Source of the DNA: Rothia sp. SD9660Na
Lineage (GTDB): Bacteria > Actinomycetota > Actinomycetes > Actinomycetales > Micrococcaceae
NCBI RefSeq assembly: GCF_030064065.1
Contig: NZ_CP125946.1
Span: forward strand, 1,488,001-1,552,000
DNA length: 64,000 nucleotides
Reading direction: 5' to 3'
Positions 1 through 8,968 of the stretch are shown here, piece by piece (within the stretch, counting starts at the first letter, position 1; each line of letters opens with the position of its first letter). Under the pieces are notes generated by a model. That model saw only the letters and a list, made by a program, of their open reading frames with translations. It made no database searches and was not told where the DNA came from. Made by a program: the position numbers and the translations under genes.

Positions 1-17
1 TTGAAGTTTCTTAATCT

Positions 18-317
18 TTAGCTCTCGCACTCGATGCAGAACTTGAGGTCGCCCTCTTCGCGGGCAATCTGGGAGCGATGACGCACCAGGAAGCAGGAAG
101 CACAGGTGAACTCGTCGTCCTGTGCAGGGAGCACCACAACGTTCAGCTCTTCATTGGAGAGGTCAGCACCGGGCAGCTCAAAACTTTCGGCCGCTGCGTT
201 TTCGTCCTCATCCACTGCACCTGACTGCATTTCTGAGGGGCGTGAACGCAACTCCTCAAAAGACTGGTCCTTGCTCTCTTCGTCCTGCTTGCGAGGTGCA
301 TCGTAATCGGTTGCCAT
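18..317 (-). CDS. DUF4193 family zinc-ribbon-like protein
   Basis: A 99-residue acidic protein of the DUF4193 family, which is confined to actinobacteria and usually sits between dUTPase and sepH genes, as here next to SepH. The N-terminal 70 residues are acidic and look disordered. The C-terminus carries two CxxC pairs (Cys72/Cys75 and Cys94/Cys97), a layout expected to bind one zinc ion. The function is unknown in the family; a link to RNA polymerase or division control is only suggested by context. It is divergent from sepH. The ATG is followed by ATDYDAP, the usual family start, so the start is secure. Confidence 0.88.
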   Translation of the reverse strand: MATDYDAPRKQDEESKDQSFEELRSRPSEMQSGAVDEDENAAAESFELPGADLSNEELNVVVLPAQDDEFTCASCFLVRHRSQIAREEGDLKFCIECES

Positions 318-741
318 GGTTTTCTCCGTATTAAGTGTGCGAAGGGTAGATACCCCCTCTGTTTAGTCTGGGGGCACCAGCACCTCGGTCTTGGTGCCGA
401 CCGACTCTGCGCTCGTCAGGGTCTACGACTGTGTTGAGGTGACGGGTAGAATTGTTCACCATTGCCCCCGATAATGCAAGTGCAAACTTCATGTTCTCTC
501 TTAGCGAGTCACAAAGGTCTGACTAGGTTTGCCTCGGGGTGAGAAAAATGTTTCAAGCTCTTGCTGAACTTGAGCCAAAAACCCTTGAAAAACCGGGTTT
601 TTCGAAACTTCGCCCCGGCCCCCAGCTACTTTAGCTTTCAAGCACAGCTTGAGCAGGTAGTCTTTCAAGTAAGTGTAAAGATTGAAGTGAGCACCCCTCT
701 CTGTTGAGGCGGTGCCCGGCCCCATCTAAGGAGACCGAGCA
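318..741. other. Intergenic region between divergent DUF4193 and sepH genes
   Basis: This 424-base stretch holds no convincing gene. It must contain the promoters of both divergent genes. A hairpin with arms AAAAACCC (577-584) and GGGTTTTT (595-602) is visible and could act as a short terminator-like or regulatory structure. An AAGGAG ribosome binding site at 728-733 serves sepH. Confidence 0.5.
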
Positions 742-2094
742 GTGCGAGAACTGCGACTTGCTAGCATTCACGACGACGGTGAAAACCTTGTCCTCGAATC
801 ATCTGACGGCGCAACCTACCTCTTGCCCATCGACCAGAACCTACGGCAGAGCATTGCCCGCGCCCGCCGTATCAGCCCCCTGCGCGGCGGCAGCGCTAGC
901 GGAGCCTTTGGCCCCCGCGACATCCAGACCCGTTTCCGCCAGGGCGCAACGGTTGAAGAGATTGCGGCAGAGTCAGGTTGGGAGCCGGAGCGCGTGCGCC
1001 GTTACGAGTGGCCCATCGTCGCTGAACGCGCCAACATCATTCAGACAGCCCGCACCGTGGTCATTTCCCCTGCCCCTGGCCAAGGTGGAGCCGCCCAGAG
1101 CCTCAACCAGCACATCGAAGCTGTATCTGAACGCTTCGACTTCGCCCAAGCCCCCATGGAGTGGAGCACCTGGCAGCAGGAATCAGGCCAGTGGACCGTG
1201 TCTGTTGATGTAGAGCTGAGTGAGGACGCCCAGGCCAACCTGCCGCGCGGCGTCATGTTCCCCGCCCGGTGGAACTTCAACCCTGCCAATCAGAGCATCT
1301 ACGCCTCAAATGAAGCCGCCTATTTCCTCATGGGCCGCGACCACTCCCACGATGCCCCCATTCCGGGCCCGGCCAAGCAGGCAGCGGCACCCCAGGATGA
1401 GGCTGCAAGCGACGTTCCCGAGCAGGCTGCTCCCGCTACCGTTGGTGTTCAGGTAGCCGAGCCCCGCATCGCCCGCGTGAGCATCCCCGAGCAGAAGGAA
1501 CAGAACGAGCTGCTCGATGAGCTGACCGCTCGCCGCGGCGTCCGCTCCTTTGATCCTGCCAGTGAGCGCAAGCTAGCTGACCTGCTCGAACGTGCCCGCC
1601 GCAGCTCCCGCCCTGCCCCCGCAGCCGAGGTGCATGCCGAACCTGCCCCTGAAACCGAAGAACCTGCTGCAGCGGTAGCCGAAGAAGCAACCCAGCAGCA
1701 GACTACCGCTAGCGAAAATACCACTAGTGAAAATACCGCTAGTGAAAATGCCGTAGAGCAGCAGGTGCCTGAGGAGGCTATCGAGATAGGAGTTGAAGCT
1801 CCGGTAACTCTTGAGGAGGCTCCCCTGCCCACCGAGACTTCAAGTGCTCAGGGTTCCTTGTCTGATGAGCAGAGCCAGGGTACCGATGGCTCGCACCTTG
1901 CTGTGGTGCCCCAGCGCGAAGCTGACGTCCAGGAGTCTGAGGCTCCCCTTACCGAGGCTACAGAAGATGCCCCTGAAGCACAGGCTGAGCAGGTAGGAGA
2001 AGAGCCTAAGGCCCAGCAGCCCAAGGCCAGCCGGGCCAAGCGCACCAGCGTACCGAGCTGGGATGACATCATCTTCGGCAACCAGCGCCGCTAA
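742..2094 (+). CDS. sepH: Cell division protein SepH (DUF3071)
   Basis: A 450-residue SepH homologue. In Streptomyces and mycobacteria SepH binds FtsZ and promotes Z-ring assembly. The N-terminal conserved domain (about residues 1-170) includes a helix-turn-helix-like segment at about 60-90 (FRQGATVEEIAAESGW). A long Ala/Glu/Pro/Thr-rich low-complexity linker follows, with a short tandem repeat of TTSENTASEN type near residue 320. The C-terminus ends in the family motif SVPSWDDIIFG. The start is a GTG eight bases after AAGGAG. The protein is cytoplasmic. The neighbouring DUF4193 and pyrophosphatase genes form the usual actinobacterial block, which supports the assignment. Confidence 0.93.
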   Translation: MRELRLASIHDDGENLVLESSDGATYLLPIDQNLRQSIARARRISPLRGGSASGAFGPRDIQTRFRQGATVEEIAAESGWEPERVRRYEWPIVAERANIIQTARTVVISPAPGQGGAAQSLNQHIEAVSERFDFAQAPMEWSTWQQESGQWTVSVDVELSEDAQANLPRGVMFPARWNFNPANQSIYASNEAAYFLMGRDHSHDAPIPGPAKQAAAPQDEAASDVPEQAAPATVGVQVAEPRIARVSIPEQKEQNELLDELTARRGVRSFDPASERKLADLLERARRSSRPAPAAEVHAEPAPETEEPAAAVAEEATQQQTTASENTTSENTASENAVEQQVPEEAIEIGVEAPVTLEEAPLPTETSSAQGSLSDEQSQGTDGSHLAVVPQREADVQESEAPLTEATEDAPEAQAEQVGEEPKAQQPKASRAKRTSVPSWDDIIFGNQRR

Positions 2095-2118
2095 ACCTGC
2101 CCGCTGGCAGCGCCTGCT

Positions 2119-2163
2119 CGAGCCCCGTGTCCACCCCTTTTGGGGAAGGACTCGGGGCTTTGC
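2119..2163 (+). terminator. Probable terminator after sepH
   Basis: A hairpin with outer arms AGCCCCG (2121-2127) and CGGGGCT (2153-2159) and an inner CACCCC/GGGG pairing lies 25 bases after the sepH stop and is followed by a short T tract (TTTG). The weak T tract lowers confidence. Confidence 0.55.
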
Positions 2164-2352
2164 TCTTACTGGGCTGAGGGTCAAGGGAAATCACCGATTT
2201 TACGGGTGTTTTTCGTTAGAGGAACCACAGCACCAGCAAGCTTTCAGCGCGTACACTAGATATAGTAATCTCTCTTATTTTCACCGCACCAGCCCACGTC
2301 GCAACCGTTTCGCACACGGGTAAAGGGCTTAGAAACACTTAATAAGGAAAAC

Positions 2353-3360
2353 GTGACCACGCCCCGTTCCCACCAGTCACCAGATTCTGACGACCAGAAG
2401 CCCACCACCGCCGACGACGCCACAGAAGCTTTCCCTTCCCCCGCTGCCGAGGGCGCTACCAATGATGCAACCGAAGCTATGCCGCTAGCTAACGGTTACG
2501 AGTACGTGACTGAAGATAGCGGGAGCACCCGTACTGTTGTAGATACGGACGACGACTCTCTGGCCTTTGGTCTCATGCGCAACGGCGACGTCGTTGAGAA
2601 ACTCACCCGGGAAGAGCGACGGGCAGACAGGGCTGCCGAAAAGGCCGCAGCTAAAGAAGCTGAACGGGCAGAAGAGGCCCGCAGGCAGGCGACTCTTGCC
2701 GCAGCGGCGGCCGCAGCGGCTGAACGTGATCAGCTGAACCCCCGCCATGCGGAAGAGGAGCAGGAAGAACGCAAGACCGGGTCAAAGGTCTTTTTTGTCG
2801 GTTCCGCGGTGCTCACGGCAGCCGCTATCGCCCTAGTCGCCGCTTTCTTACTACCCCTCAACGACGAAAGCTCTCAACAAACCATGGTAGAGGCGACCCC
2901 GACACCCACGGTAGCAGAGACCAGCTCCGCGGCTGCAGAAAGTTCAACGGCGGCACCCGTTCCTAGTTTTAACACCAAGGCACCGACTGTCACGGAACAA
3001 GACGGCGGTACCGAAGAGCCGGTCGCCCCCGGCAGTGTTCTTTACGCACCGACCGAAGAAGCTCCTGTGGTTGAGCAGGCTGCTGAGCCTACAGCAGCTG
3101 AGACAGTCATCGAAGCTACCGAACCGGCTCCCGTAGAAGAGACGCCGGTAGCAGAAGAAACCCTGGTTTTTGAGCCGACCGAGGTGGCTACTGATCCGGG
3201 CGAAGTTGTAGCTCCTGATGACGCTGCACCTGCCGAAGAACCGGACCGTTCCGTTGAAACTGCCGCTACCGATACTGCTAGCGCAGCGAGCCTATCTACC
3301 GCTTGGGCCGCGGACGGCAGTAGCGTAGACCCCACCCTAGCGGCAACTACCAGCCCCTAG
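2353..3360 (+). CDS. Single-pass membrane protein with acidic Ala/Thr/Glu-rich exterior
   Basis: A 335-residue protein that I do not recognise as a named family. Residues 1-80 are acidic and disordered. Residues 85-140 are rich in Arg, Glu and Ala and probably form a coiled coil. One membrane helix spans about 145-168. The remaining 165 residues are Ala, Thr, Glu, Pro and Val rich with repeated EETP/VAEE-like segments, typical of a long wall-spanning stalk without a folded domain. The topology is probably cytoplasmic N-terminus. The start is GTG after AATAAGGAAAAC. It is monocistronic and convergent with the next gene. Composition alone makes homology assignment risky; it may be lineage specific. 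Confidence 0.75.
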   Translation: MTTPRSHQSPDSDDQKPTTADDATEAFPSPAAEGATNDATEAMPLANGYEYVTEDSGSTRTVVDTDDDSLAFGLMRNGDVVEKLTREERRADRAAEKAAAKEAERAEEARRQATLAAAAAAAAERDQLNPRHAEEEQEERKTGSKVFFVGSAVLTAAAIALVAAFLLPLNDESSQQTMVEATPTPTVAETSSAAAESSTAAPVPSFNTKAPTVTEQDGGTEEPVAPGSVLYAPTEEAPVVEQAAEPTAAETVIEATEPAPVEETPVAEETLVFEPTEVATDPGEVVAPDDAAPAEEPDRSVETAATDTASAASLSTAWAADGSSVDPTLAATTSP

Positions 3361-3378
3361 CCGCGCGCGGCGGGGCGG

Positions 3379-3386
3379 GCGTCCGC
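3379..3386 (+). repeat. Intergenic copy of the over-represented word GCGTCCGC
   Basis: This copy sits between two convergent genes. By eye I find exact copies of GCGTCCGC on the plus strand starting at 1538, 3379, 4030, 6238, 14865, 19233, 21052, 22563, 27064, 52356 and 56215, and its complement GCGGACGC starting at 7061, 7211, 14043, 23183, 30034, 30565, 40995, 44172, 46496, 55374 and 60828. A G precedes the word (in its own orientation) in 15 of the 22. The count may not be exhaustive. Confidence 0.6.
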
Positions 3387-3393
3387 ACCGGTC

Positions 3394-4626
3394 TTAACCG
3401 GTAGGTAGCATTAGCAGGGGCACCTGCGTTTCCTCAAGTGTGAGAGACCCATGCTGACCCACCATCTGCAGGGCATGGGGCTTGTAATGCCGCATGTCGT
3501 AGAGGGCGATTGGTTGGCGGGCAGCCACGATAATATCGCCGATACGGCGACGGGCCTCGTCGGTTACCGGCTGACCAAAATAACCGGCATCGAACAGGTC
3601 TTCTGAGTCAAAGACCCAGGCCTGGTCGCCCCAGGTCTCTGCCCACCGGCCCAGGGCGTCCTGGCGGGCAGAAGCACAGGCGTCCTTTAGGTAGAGCTGC
3701 ACCATGCGGGGTTCGCCCGCCGTCAGCTCAATATTATCCAGCAGAGCCGTATCGCCCGAGTAATCAATGCGGTTCTCAGGGGCGATATCGACCATGCCGT
3801 GATCTGCCGTCACCAGCAGTAGTACATGCGGGGGCAGCCTGCGAGCCAGCGACTTCAGCGCGAGGTTCAGCTCTTCAAGCTGCTCTAGCCACTGGTCAGA
3901 CCGGGTACCAAACTTATGCCCGGCCTGGTCAATTTCTCCCCAGTAGAGGTAGACCAGGGAGGGCTTACGGGAGTTCAACAGGCTAGCGGCCAGGGTGGTA
4001 CGGGCAGCATACCCGGCTGCGTGTACGAAGCGTCCGCCCCGCAGACCCGCTTCGCTCAAACCGGTGCCCGCATACTTGCTCAGCGATACTGTCGCTACAT
4101 CCAGGTGGTTTTGGTAGCGCTCAAAGACCGTGGGATGGGGCTGCCACTGGTGGGGGTCAACGGCTTTATCCCAACCCGACAGCTGGTTCATCACGGCCCC
4201 GGTGGCCGGGTTTTTCACCTCGTACCCGGCCATGCCGTGGTAGCCCGGCGGGGTGGCTGTTCCCAGGCTGCTGAGTGAAGCCACCGTGGTTGAGGGGAGG
4301 GCCGAGTGAATCGGGCCGAGCTGGGTGGCCTTTTTCAAGAAGGGGGCGTAGGAGCTGTAGGCATTCAGCAGGCTCTGCCCCAGCCCATCGACCATGACCA
4401 GGCAAACGCTGCGGTAGCGGGTAGGGTCAACCCCGGCGGCGCGCAGGCGGTCTGCCAGGCCGAGCAGGTCATGACGTCCTGCCCCGTGTAGGGGGTGCGG
4501 GTCGGGGATGATAGACCCCTGGGCTACCAGGGTGCCGCAGGATTCGAAGAGGTCAGCTAGGTTGTTGCCGCCGTAGCCGGGTTCGGTGGGTAGGGCGTTA
4601 CCGCAGTAATCGGTCAGGACGCTCAT
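3394..4626 (-). CDS. Alkaline phosphatase superfamily, nucleotide pyrophosphatase/phosphodiesterase-like
   Basis: A 410-residue metal-dependent hydrolase of the type I phosphodiesterase/nucleotide pyrophosphatase branch. Visible active-site elements are MVDGLG (Asp80), the nucleophile segment PSTTVAS (Thr113/Thr114), GYHGM (His130), the second metal-site segment EIDQAGH (Asp233, His237), TADHGM (Asp275, His276) and a late GQHGS histidine. The natural substrate is unknown; a phosphodiester or nucleotide is likely. No signal peptide is seen, so it is probably cytoplasmic. It is one base from the upstream DUF5998 gene and probably cotranscribed. This pairing close to sepH is conserved in actinobacteria. 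Confidence 0.87.
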   Translation of the reverse strand: MSVLTDYCGNALPTEPGYGGNNLADLFESCGTLVAQGSIIPDPHPLHGAGRHDLLGLADRLRAAGVDPTRYRSVCLVMVDGLGQSLLNAYSSYAPFLKKATQLGPIHSALPSTTVASLSSLGTATPPGYHGMAGYEVKNPATGAVMNQLSGWDKAVDPHQWQPHPTVFERYQNHLDVATVSLSKYAGTGLSEAGLRGGRFVHAAGYAARTTLAASLLNSRKPSLVYLYWGEIDQAGHKFGTRSDQWLEQLEELNLALKSLARRLPPHVLLLVTADHGMVDIAPENRIDYSGDTALLDNIELTAGEPRMVQLYLKDACASARQDALGRWAETWGDQAWVFDSEDLFDAGYFGQPVTDEARRRIGDIIVAARQPIALYDMRHYKPHALQMVGQHGSLTLEETQVPLLMLPTG

Positions 4627-4627
4627 C

Positions 4628-5251
4628 TTAGGCCCCTGTCTGCGCGGAGCCGCCTGCCGGGGCGGCTACCTGGTTCATAGCTGCCATGTGGGCAGAGCGC
4701 AGTGCGCGGGCGAAGCTCCTAGCCTGGACGGTCGTGTATTCCCCATCGGCCGGGGTACTCACGCGCAGGAATATGTCTTCCCGCGGGCCCATGCCGGTAT
4801 AGCCGTGGTCGGCATCGCAGGCGGGGTCGGGGCAGTCTGCCGGTTGTACGTCAAGGCGCTGGGAACCTGTCCAGGCGATCAGCATCGAGACTTCTGAAAC
4901 AGGACTACCGGCTCGGTAGTGCTGGGGCTGCGGGTAGGTATAACTGATGGTCAGGGTTCGAATTCGGCTCACATGCAGGGTCTCAACCGATACGTGGGCA
5001 AGAACCTGCTGACCGCTTTCGTCGAGGTTCTGGTCATCCAGGTGGGCAACCAGGAGCATCTGACCGGCCAGCACCAGCACCGTAATGTGGCGGTGTACCT
5101 CGTTCTGGTCAAAGTGGGTCTCTACCTGAACCAGGTGCGAGGTAGGTAGCAGCCCCGCCAGGGCTTCATCGACCGTATCGAGGACGAGCTCGGGGTAAAA
5201 GCCTGCCTGCTGAATATCCCTGGTGAGGCCTTCGGCTGCGCTGAGTTTCAT
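4628..5251 (-). CDS. DUF5998 family protein
   Basis: A 207-residue protein matching the DUF5998 family of actinobacteria, which is found next to the phosphodiesterase-like gene as here. No catalytic motif, signal peptide or membrane helix can be seen. It contains three Cys near residues 140-148 (DCPDPAC), which could bind metal. The function is unknown. The start is ATG after a GAAAGAGACGAG leader. It probably forms a two-gene unit with the following hydrolase. Confidence 0.8.
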   Translation of the reverse strand: MKLSAAEGLTRDIQQAGFYPELVLDTVDEALAGLLPTSHLVQVETHFDQNEVHRHITVLVLAGQMLLVAHLDDQNLDESGQQVLAHVSVETLHVSRIRTLTISYTYPQPQHYRAGSPVSEVSMLIAWTGSQRLDVQPADCPDPACDADHGYTGMGPREDIFLRVSTPADGEYTTVQARSFARALRSAHMAAMNQVAAPAGGSAQTGA

Positions 5252-5323
5252 CGTCTCGTCTCTTTCTAGGGTGAATCTGGCCAGTAGATCTACCCTCCAT
5301 CTTAGGTCATGGCTAGGTCACAC

Positions 5324-8194
5324 TTAGCTACTCATGGTTCGGCGGGCAGAATCGGTGCGCTGTCGGGGGTTGCCCAGGCGTATCTTGGCGCCCACCACCG
5401 TGAGAGTCTCCTGTGAGAGCAGGACGGGGTTGAGCTCAAGGTAGGCAATCTCGGGGTGGTTGTCTTTCATCAGGGCTACCCGGGCGCAGAGGTCTTCGAG
5501 CAAATCAACCCGCACCTGGGGCAGGTCGCCGTCGGCAAAGAGCTTAGCTGCTGCCTTGGGCGAGCGCACCATCTTATAGACATCTCGTTCGGTCAGCGGT
5601 GGGATGCGGTGGGCCCAGTCTTCCAGCAGGCTGGTGGCATCCCCGGCCATACCGAAAGAGACCACGGGGCCAATCAGGGGGTCTTCGATGCCGGTGAGTA
5701 CCGCTGTTTGGCCGGCCGGGGCCTGTTTCTGCACGGTGAGGTCGAACCTACCGTAGGGTTCGAGCACGCGGTGCATTTGGGCTATTTCGCTGATGAGTTC
5801 GGCGTCGCTTTCGATGCCCAGGCGCACACCGCCCAGGTCTATGCGGTGGCGCAGGAAGTCGTCTGTGGTTTTCAAAACGACCGGGTAGCCGCCTGCCCGG
5901 GCAGCGGCCTCAACGGCTTCTTCTGCGGTGTCAAAGCCATATTCGGGTAGCAGGCTAATGCCGTAGTGGGCAAGGAGTTCTTCGGTGGCAGCGGCCGGTA
6001 CATCGAGCAGGTTCTCACCGCTCACCTGGGTCAAGTGCTGGGCGATGTCAGCGGCCGCAGCCTTGGGGCTAACGTTCTCGGGAGTAGCCAGAACCCCGGT
6101 TTCTTTCTCCCGCCACTCCACATAGTCCATGACGCTTGCCAAGGCCAGTATAGAAGCCCCCGGGGACTCAAAGCAGGGTAACCCTTCTTGCAGGACGGGG
6201 GTGCTCTCCCCCGCTGTGCCGCGCTCTGCCGGGGCTGGCGTCCGCCCATCCGGGTCTTCCCAGATTCCGCGAAGGGCTGCGTCAAAGCTGAGCGTGCCGG
6301 GGAAGGCAGCAACCACGGGTTTTCCGGTGCGCTTGCCTGCGCGGTAAAGGACGCGGGCAACGTCCTTGGGGTCGATAGAGTCGCCGGTGAGGAAGACTCC
6401 GATAGCCGCATCAATATCTGATGCTTCGAGGGCGCTGGTTGCCACGTCTTCAAGTACCTCTAGCCCGTCGATACCGTCATCGGTAAGCCTCAGCATGGAC
6501 TCGGTCACCCGCACATCGATGTTCAGGGCCTCGGATTTGTCGGCGATAATCTGCCCCAGGGCTGAGGCGTTGGAGAGGATAGCCACACGCCGCCCAGCAG
6601 GAAGGGGCTGGGAGACCAGCACCTGGGCCACATCGAGCAACTGGTCAAAGGTTTCGGCACTGATAACTCCGGCTTGCTTAAACATGGCGTCCAGCGCTTC
6701 AGTAGGGGCGATGGAGGTTCGCCCCGAATGACCGGGAGGGAGCTGCTGGCCGGTCACAGCGTTCTTGGCCACGAGTACGGGCTTAACGCGGGAGAGCCTG
6801 CGGGCGATACGGGAGAACTTTCGGGGGTTGCCGATAGATTCAAGGTAGAGGGCGCAGACGCGGGTTGCTTCGTCGTCTTCCCAGTACTGCATGATATCGT
6901 TACCCGACACGTCGGCGCGGTTGCCCACTGAGACCAGGGACGATACACCGATATTGCGTTTGACGGCGGTGTTAGAAAACATGGCGCCGATAGCTGAGGA
7001 CTGGCTAAAGAGGCCAAGGGCGCCGGGTTTGGGGTCCTGGGCGCTGATGGTGGCGTCAAGGCGGACGCCAGGGTCGTTGTTCAGCAGGCCGAAGGAGGCA
7101 GGGCCGATGACGCGCATACCGTGGCTACGTGCCGATTTCACCAGAGCTTTTTGACGGGCGCGGCCGCGGGCCCCGTCGTCCGCGTAGCCAGAGGTGTAGA
7201 TGAGGACACCGCGGACGCCCGCCCCGCCGCAAGCTTCTACGGCTGCGGCTACCTCGGCGATGGGGACGGCGATAATAGCTAAATCTACACGAGCCGGCAC
7301 TTCACCGATGCAGGGGTAAATAGGTACCTCACCGGCAGGTAGCCGGTCTTCGTTGACGCCGTAGAGGGTGCCGGTGAATCCGCCTGCCACCAGGGTTTTA
7401 ATCACCTTGTGGCCGTTGGCTTCCCAACGGGGCGCTGTACCGATCACGGCAACGGTGTCTGGGGCAAGGAGCTCGGCAATAGATTTAGCTTCAGCGCGGT
7501 GCTCGCGGGCTTCCATCACGCCGCGGGAGCGGTCGGTGGGGTCGATGTTGAAGTAGACCATGACCAGGCCGTCTTCAAATTCGCGGGAAATCTCGTAGCC
7601 CGCATCGGTGAAGACATTAAGCATTTTGCGGTTCTGAGGCAGGACTTCGGCGCTGAACCTGTCGATACCGCGCTCGTTAGCAGCTGCTGCGAGGTGTTCT
7701 AGCAGGATTGACCCGATACCGCGCCCCTGGTGGGCATCGGAAATCATGAAAGCCACTTCGGCCTCGGTGGGGTTGTGGGTGCGGTCGTAGCGGCCGATAC
7801 CGATCATTTCATCGCCCAGCATGATGACGAAGGCGACCCTGTTATTGTGATCCACCGTGGTGAACCGGGTCAGTTCTTTGTCGCTCAGGGTGGGCTTGTG
7901 AGTGAAGAAGCGTAGGTAGATGGTGCGCTCTGACTGGCCCGCGTACATTTTTTCGAGTGCTGCCCGGTCGGTGGGGACAACGGGGCGCAGGTTGGCGGTA
8001 GCTCCGTCGCGCAGGACGACGTCCGCCTCCCAGTGGGCCGGGTAGATGAAGGGGATTTCGTCGGTTGTGGGGTGGGCCGGGTCAGCCGGCGTGAAACGTG
8101 GGGCCTGGCCGTCCTGCTCGTAGCGGCCTGCGGGTGCTTCTGATTCAGTCAAGGGGTGCTCCTGGGCGTGCTGGGGGCGCTTTCCCCCCATCAT
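5324..8194 (-). CDS. GNAT acetyltransferase fused to NDP-forming acyl-CoA synthetase (Pat-like protein acetyltransferase)
   Basis: A 956-residue fusion. An N-terminal GNAT domain (about residues 45-200) has the acetyl-CoA loop GRGIGS followed by LLEHL. A CoA-binding Rossmann domain (about 235-370) starts with IAELLAPDTVAVIGT, followed by ligase-CoA domains with GLFSQSSAIG and GHSGRTS, the latter aligned with the phosphohistidine region of ADP-forming acetyl-CoA synthetases. An ATP-grasp domain (about 720-945) closes the protein. Homologues such as PatZ acetylate lysines in acyl-CoA synthetases and other enzymes. Here the GNAT domain is at the N-terminus rather than the C-terminus as in PatZ. 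Whether the synthetase part is catalytic is uncertain. It is monocistronic. Confidence 0.88.
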   Translation of the reverse strand: MMGGKRPQHAQEHPLTESEAPAGRYEQDGQAPRFTPADPAHPTTDEIPFIYPAHWEADVVLRDGATANLRPVVPTDRAALEKMYAGQSERTIYLRFFTHKPTLSDKELTRFTTVDHNNRVAFVIMLGDEMIGIGRYDRTHNPTEAEVAFMISDAHQGRGIGSILLEHLAAAANERGIDRFSAEVLPQNRKMLNVFTDAGYEISREFEDGLVMVYFNIDPTDRSRGVMEAREHRAEAKSIAELLAPDTVAVIGTAPRWEANGHKVIKTLVAGGFTGTLYGVNEDRLPAGEVPIYPCIGEVPARVDLAIIAVPIAEVAAAVEACGGAGVRGVLIYTSGYADDGARGRARQKALVKSARSHGMRVIGPASFGLLNNDPGVRLDATISAQDPKPGALGLFSQSSAIGAMFSNTAVKRNIGVSSLVSVGNRADVSGNDIMQYWEDDEATRVCALYLESIGNPRKFSRIARRLSRVKPVLVAKNAVTGQQLPPGHSGRTSIAPTEALDAMFKQAGVISAETFDQLLDVAQVLVSQPLPAGRRVAILSNASALGQIIADKSEALNIDVRVTESMLRLTDDGIDGLEVLEDVATSALEASDIDAAIGVFLTGDSIDPKDVARVLYRAGKRTGKPVVAAFPGTLSFDAALRGIWEDPDGRTPAPAERGTAGESTPVLQEGLPCFESPGASILALASVMDYVEWREKETGVLATPENVSPKAAAADIAQHLTQVSGENLLDVPAAATEELLAHYGISLLPEYGFDTAEEAVEAAARAGGYPVVLKTTDDFLRHRIDLGGVRLGIESDAELISEIAQMHRVLEPYGRFDLTVQKQAPAGQTAVLTGIEDPLIGPVVSFGMAGDATSLLEDWAHRIPPLTERDVYKMVRSPKAAAKLFADGDLPQVRVDLLEDLCARVALMKDNHPEIAYLELNPVLLSQETLTVVGAKIRLGNPRQRTDSARRTMSS

Positions 8195-8289
8195 AACGCG
8201 ATTGAGGCGGAGCTCACAGCCCTATGGTCGCGATCGGCCCTCTCAATGATTAGGGGAAGAATAAGAGCTACTACAGACCCCACTCATTT

Positions 8290-8811
8290 TTAGTAGCTAG
8301 TGTTACTCTCGATGCAGCGGGTAATGGCTTCCTCGTCCCCGGCGTGGGTGATTTCGCAGTTTGCGGTTTCGGCCCCGTTCAGGAACCAGCTCGCTATGAA
8401 GTAAAAAAAGACCGCCACCGGAATGCAGAGAATACCCAGGGCAATGCCACCCCAGGCCATACCGGCTGTCTGCCCATAAAAACGGGTGTGCGGGTTACGC
8501 TTGCGAGTGCGCAAAGCTTTGATACCCAACACGATAGCAACCACCGCAGGAATGAGAGCCAGCAGGGCAAAAACGCCCGCCATGAGCACTACAAGCCAGC
8601 TCACCACGCCCACAGATAGAGCCATGACCGCCTGGTAGTAGCCCCGCCCGCGCTTATCACGCACCATTTCTCCATAGGGGCGGCGGTGGGCGTCTGGCAC
8701 CCGGTACTGGGCAGGCTCCCCCGGGGTTTCGTGGTCCAGAACAGGAGGCAGAAGGACGCCCGTGCCCGCGGGTGCATGCGGCTGGGGGTAAGCGGGGGGC
8801 TGGCTACTCAC
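8290..8811 (-). CDS. DUF4190 domain-containing membrane protein
   Basis: A 173-residue protein with a Pro-rich cytoplasmic N-terminus (about residues 1-55) and a DUF4190-like membrane region. Two long hydrophobic segments are clear: about 64-95 (ALSVGVVSWLVVLMAGVFAL and on) and about 118-142 (GGIALGILCIPVAVFFYFIA). The C-terminus contains two Cys in a short exported tail that could form a disulphide. Function is unknown. A second protein of the same architecture is encoded at 11541-12122, so the family is duplicated in this genome. Confidence 0.78.
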   Translation of the reverse strand: MSSQPPAYPQPHAPAGTGVLLPPVLDHETPGEPAQYRVPDAHRRPYGEMVRDKRGRGYYQAVMALSVGVVSWLVVLMAGVFALLALIPAVVAIVLGIKALRTRKRNPHTRFYGQTAGMAWGGIALGILCIPVAVFFYFIASWFLNGAETANCEITHAGDEEAITRCIESNTSY

Positions 8812-8902
8812 GGCGTCCTCTTTCTTCCTAAAACCGTTGGCCCACTACTGAGCCTTATCTTATGCTCAGCTTACCAGCACCATCACCCCATATCTAGGCA
8901 AT

Positions 8903-8945
8903 AGCCCCGCTTCTACTCACCGTACAGAGGGGAAGAAACGGGGCT
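8903..8945 (-). terminator. Possible terminator hairpin
   Basis: Arms AGCCCCG (8903-8909) and CGGGGCT (8939-8945) lie just downstream of the minus-strand gene at 8969-9460. No T tract follows on that strand, so termination is only suggested. Confidence 0.4.
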
Positions 8946-8968
8946 AGGGCTTGCTGCTGTTCAGAGGC

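Noticed and set aside
501..725. Small minus-strand frame upstream of sepH
   Set aside because: It lies in a promoter region, contains the hairpin at 577-602, and has no binding site or family match.
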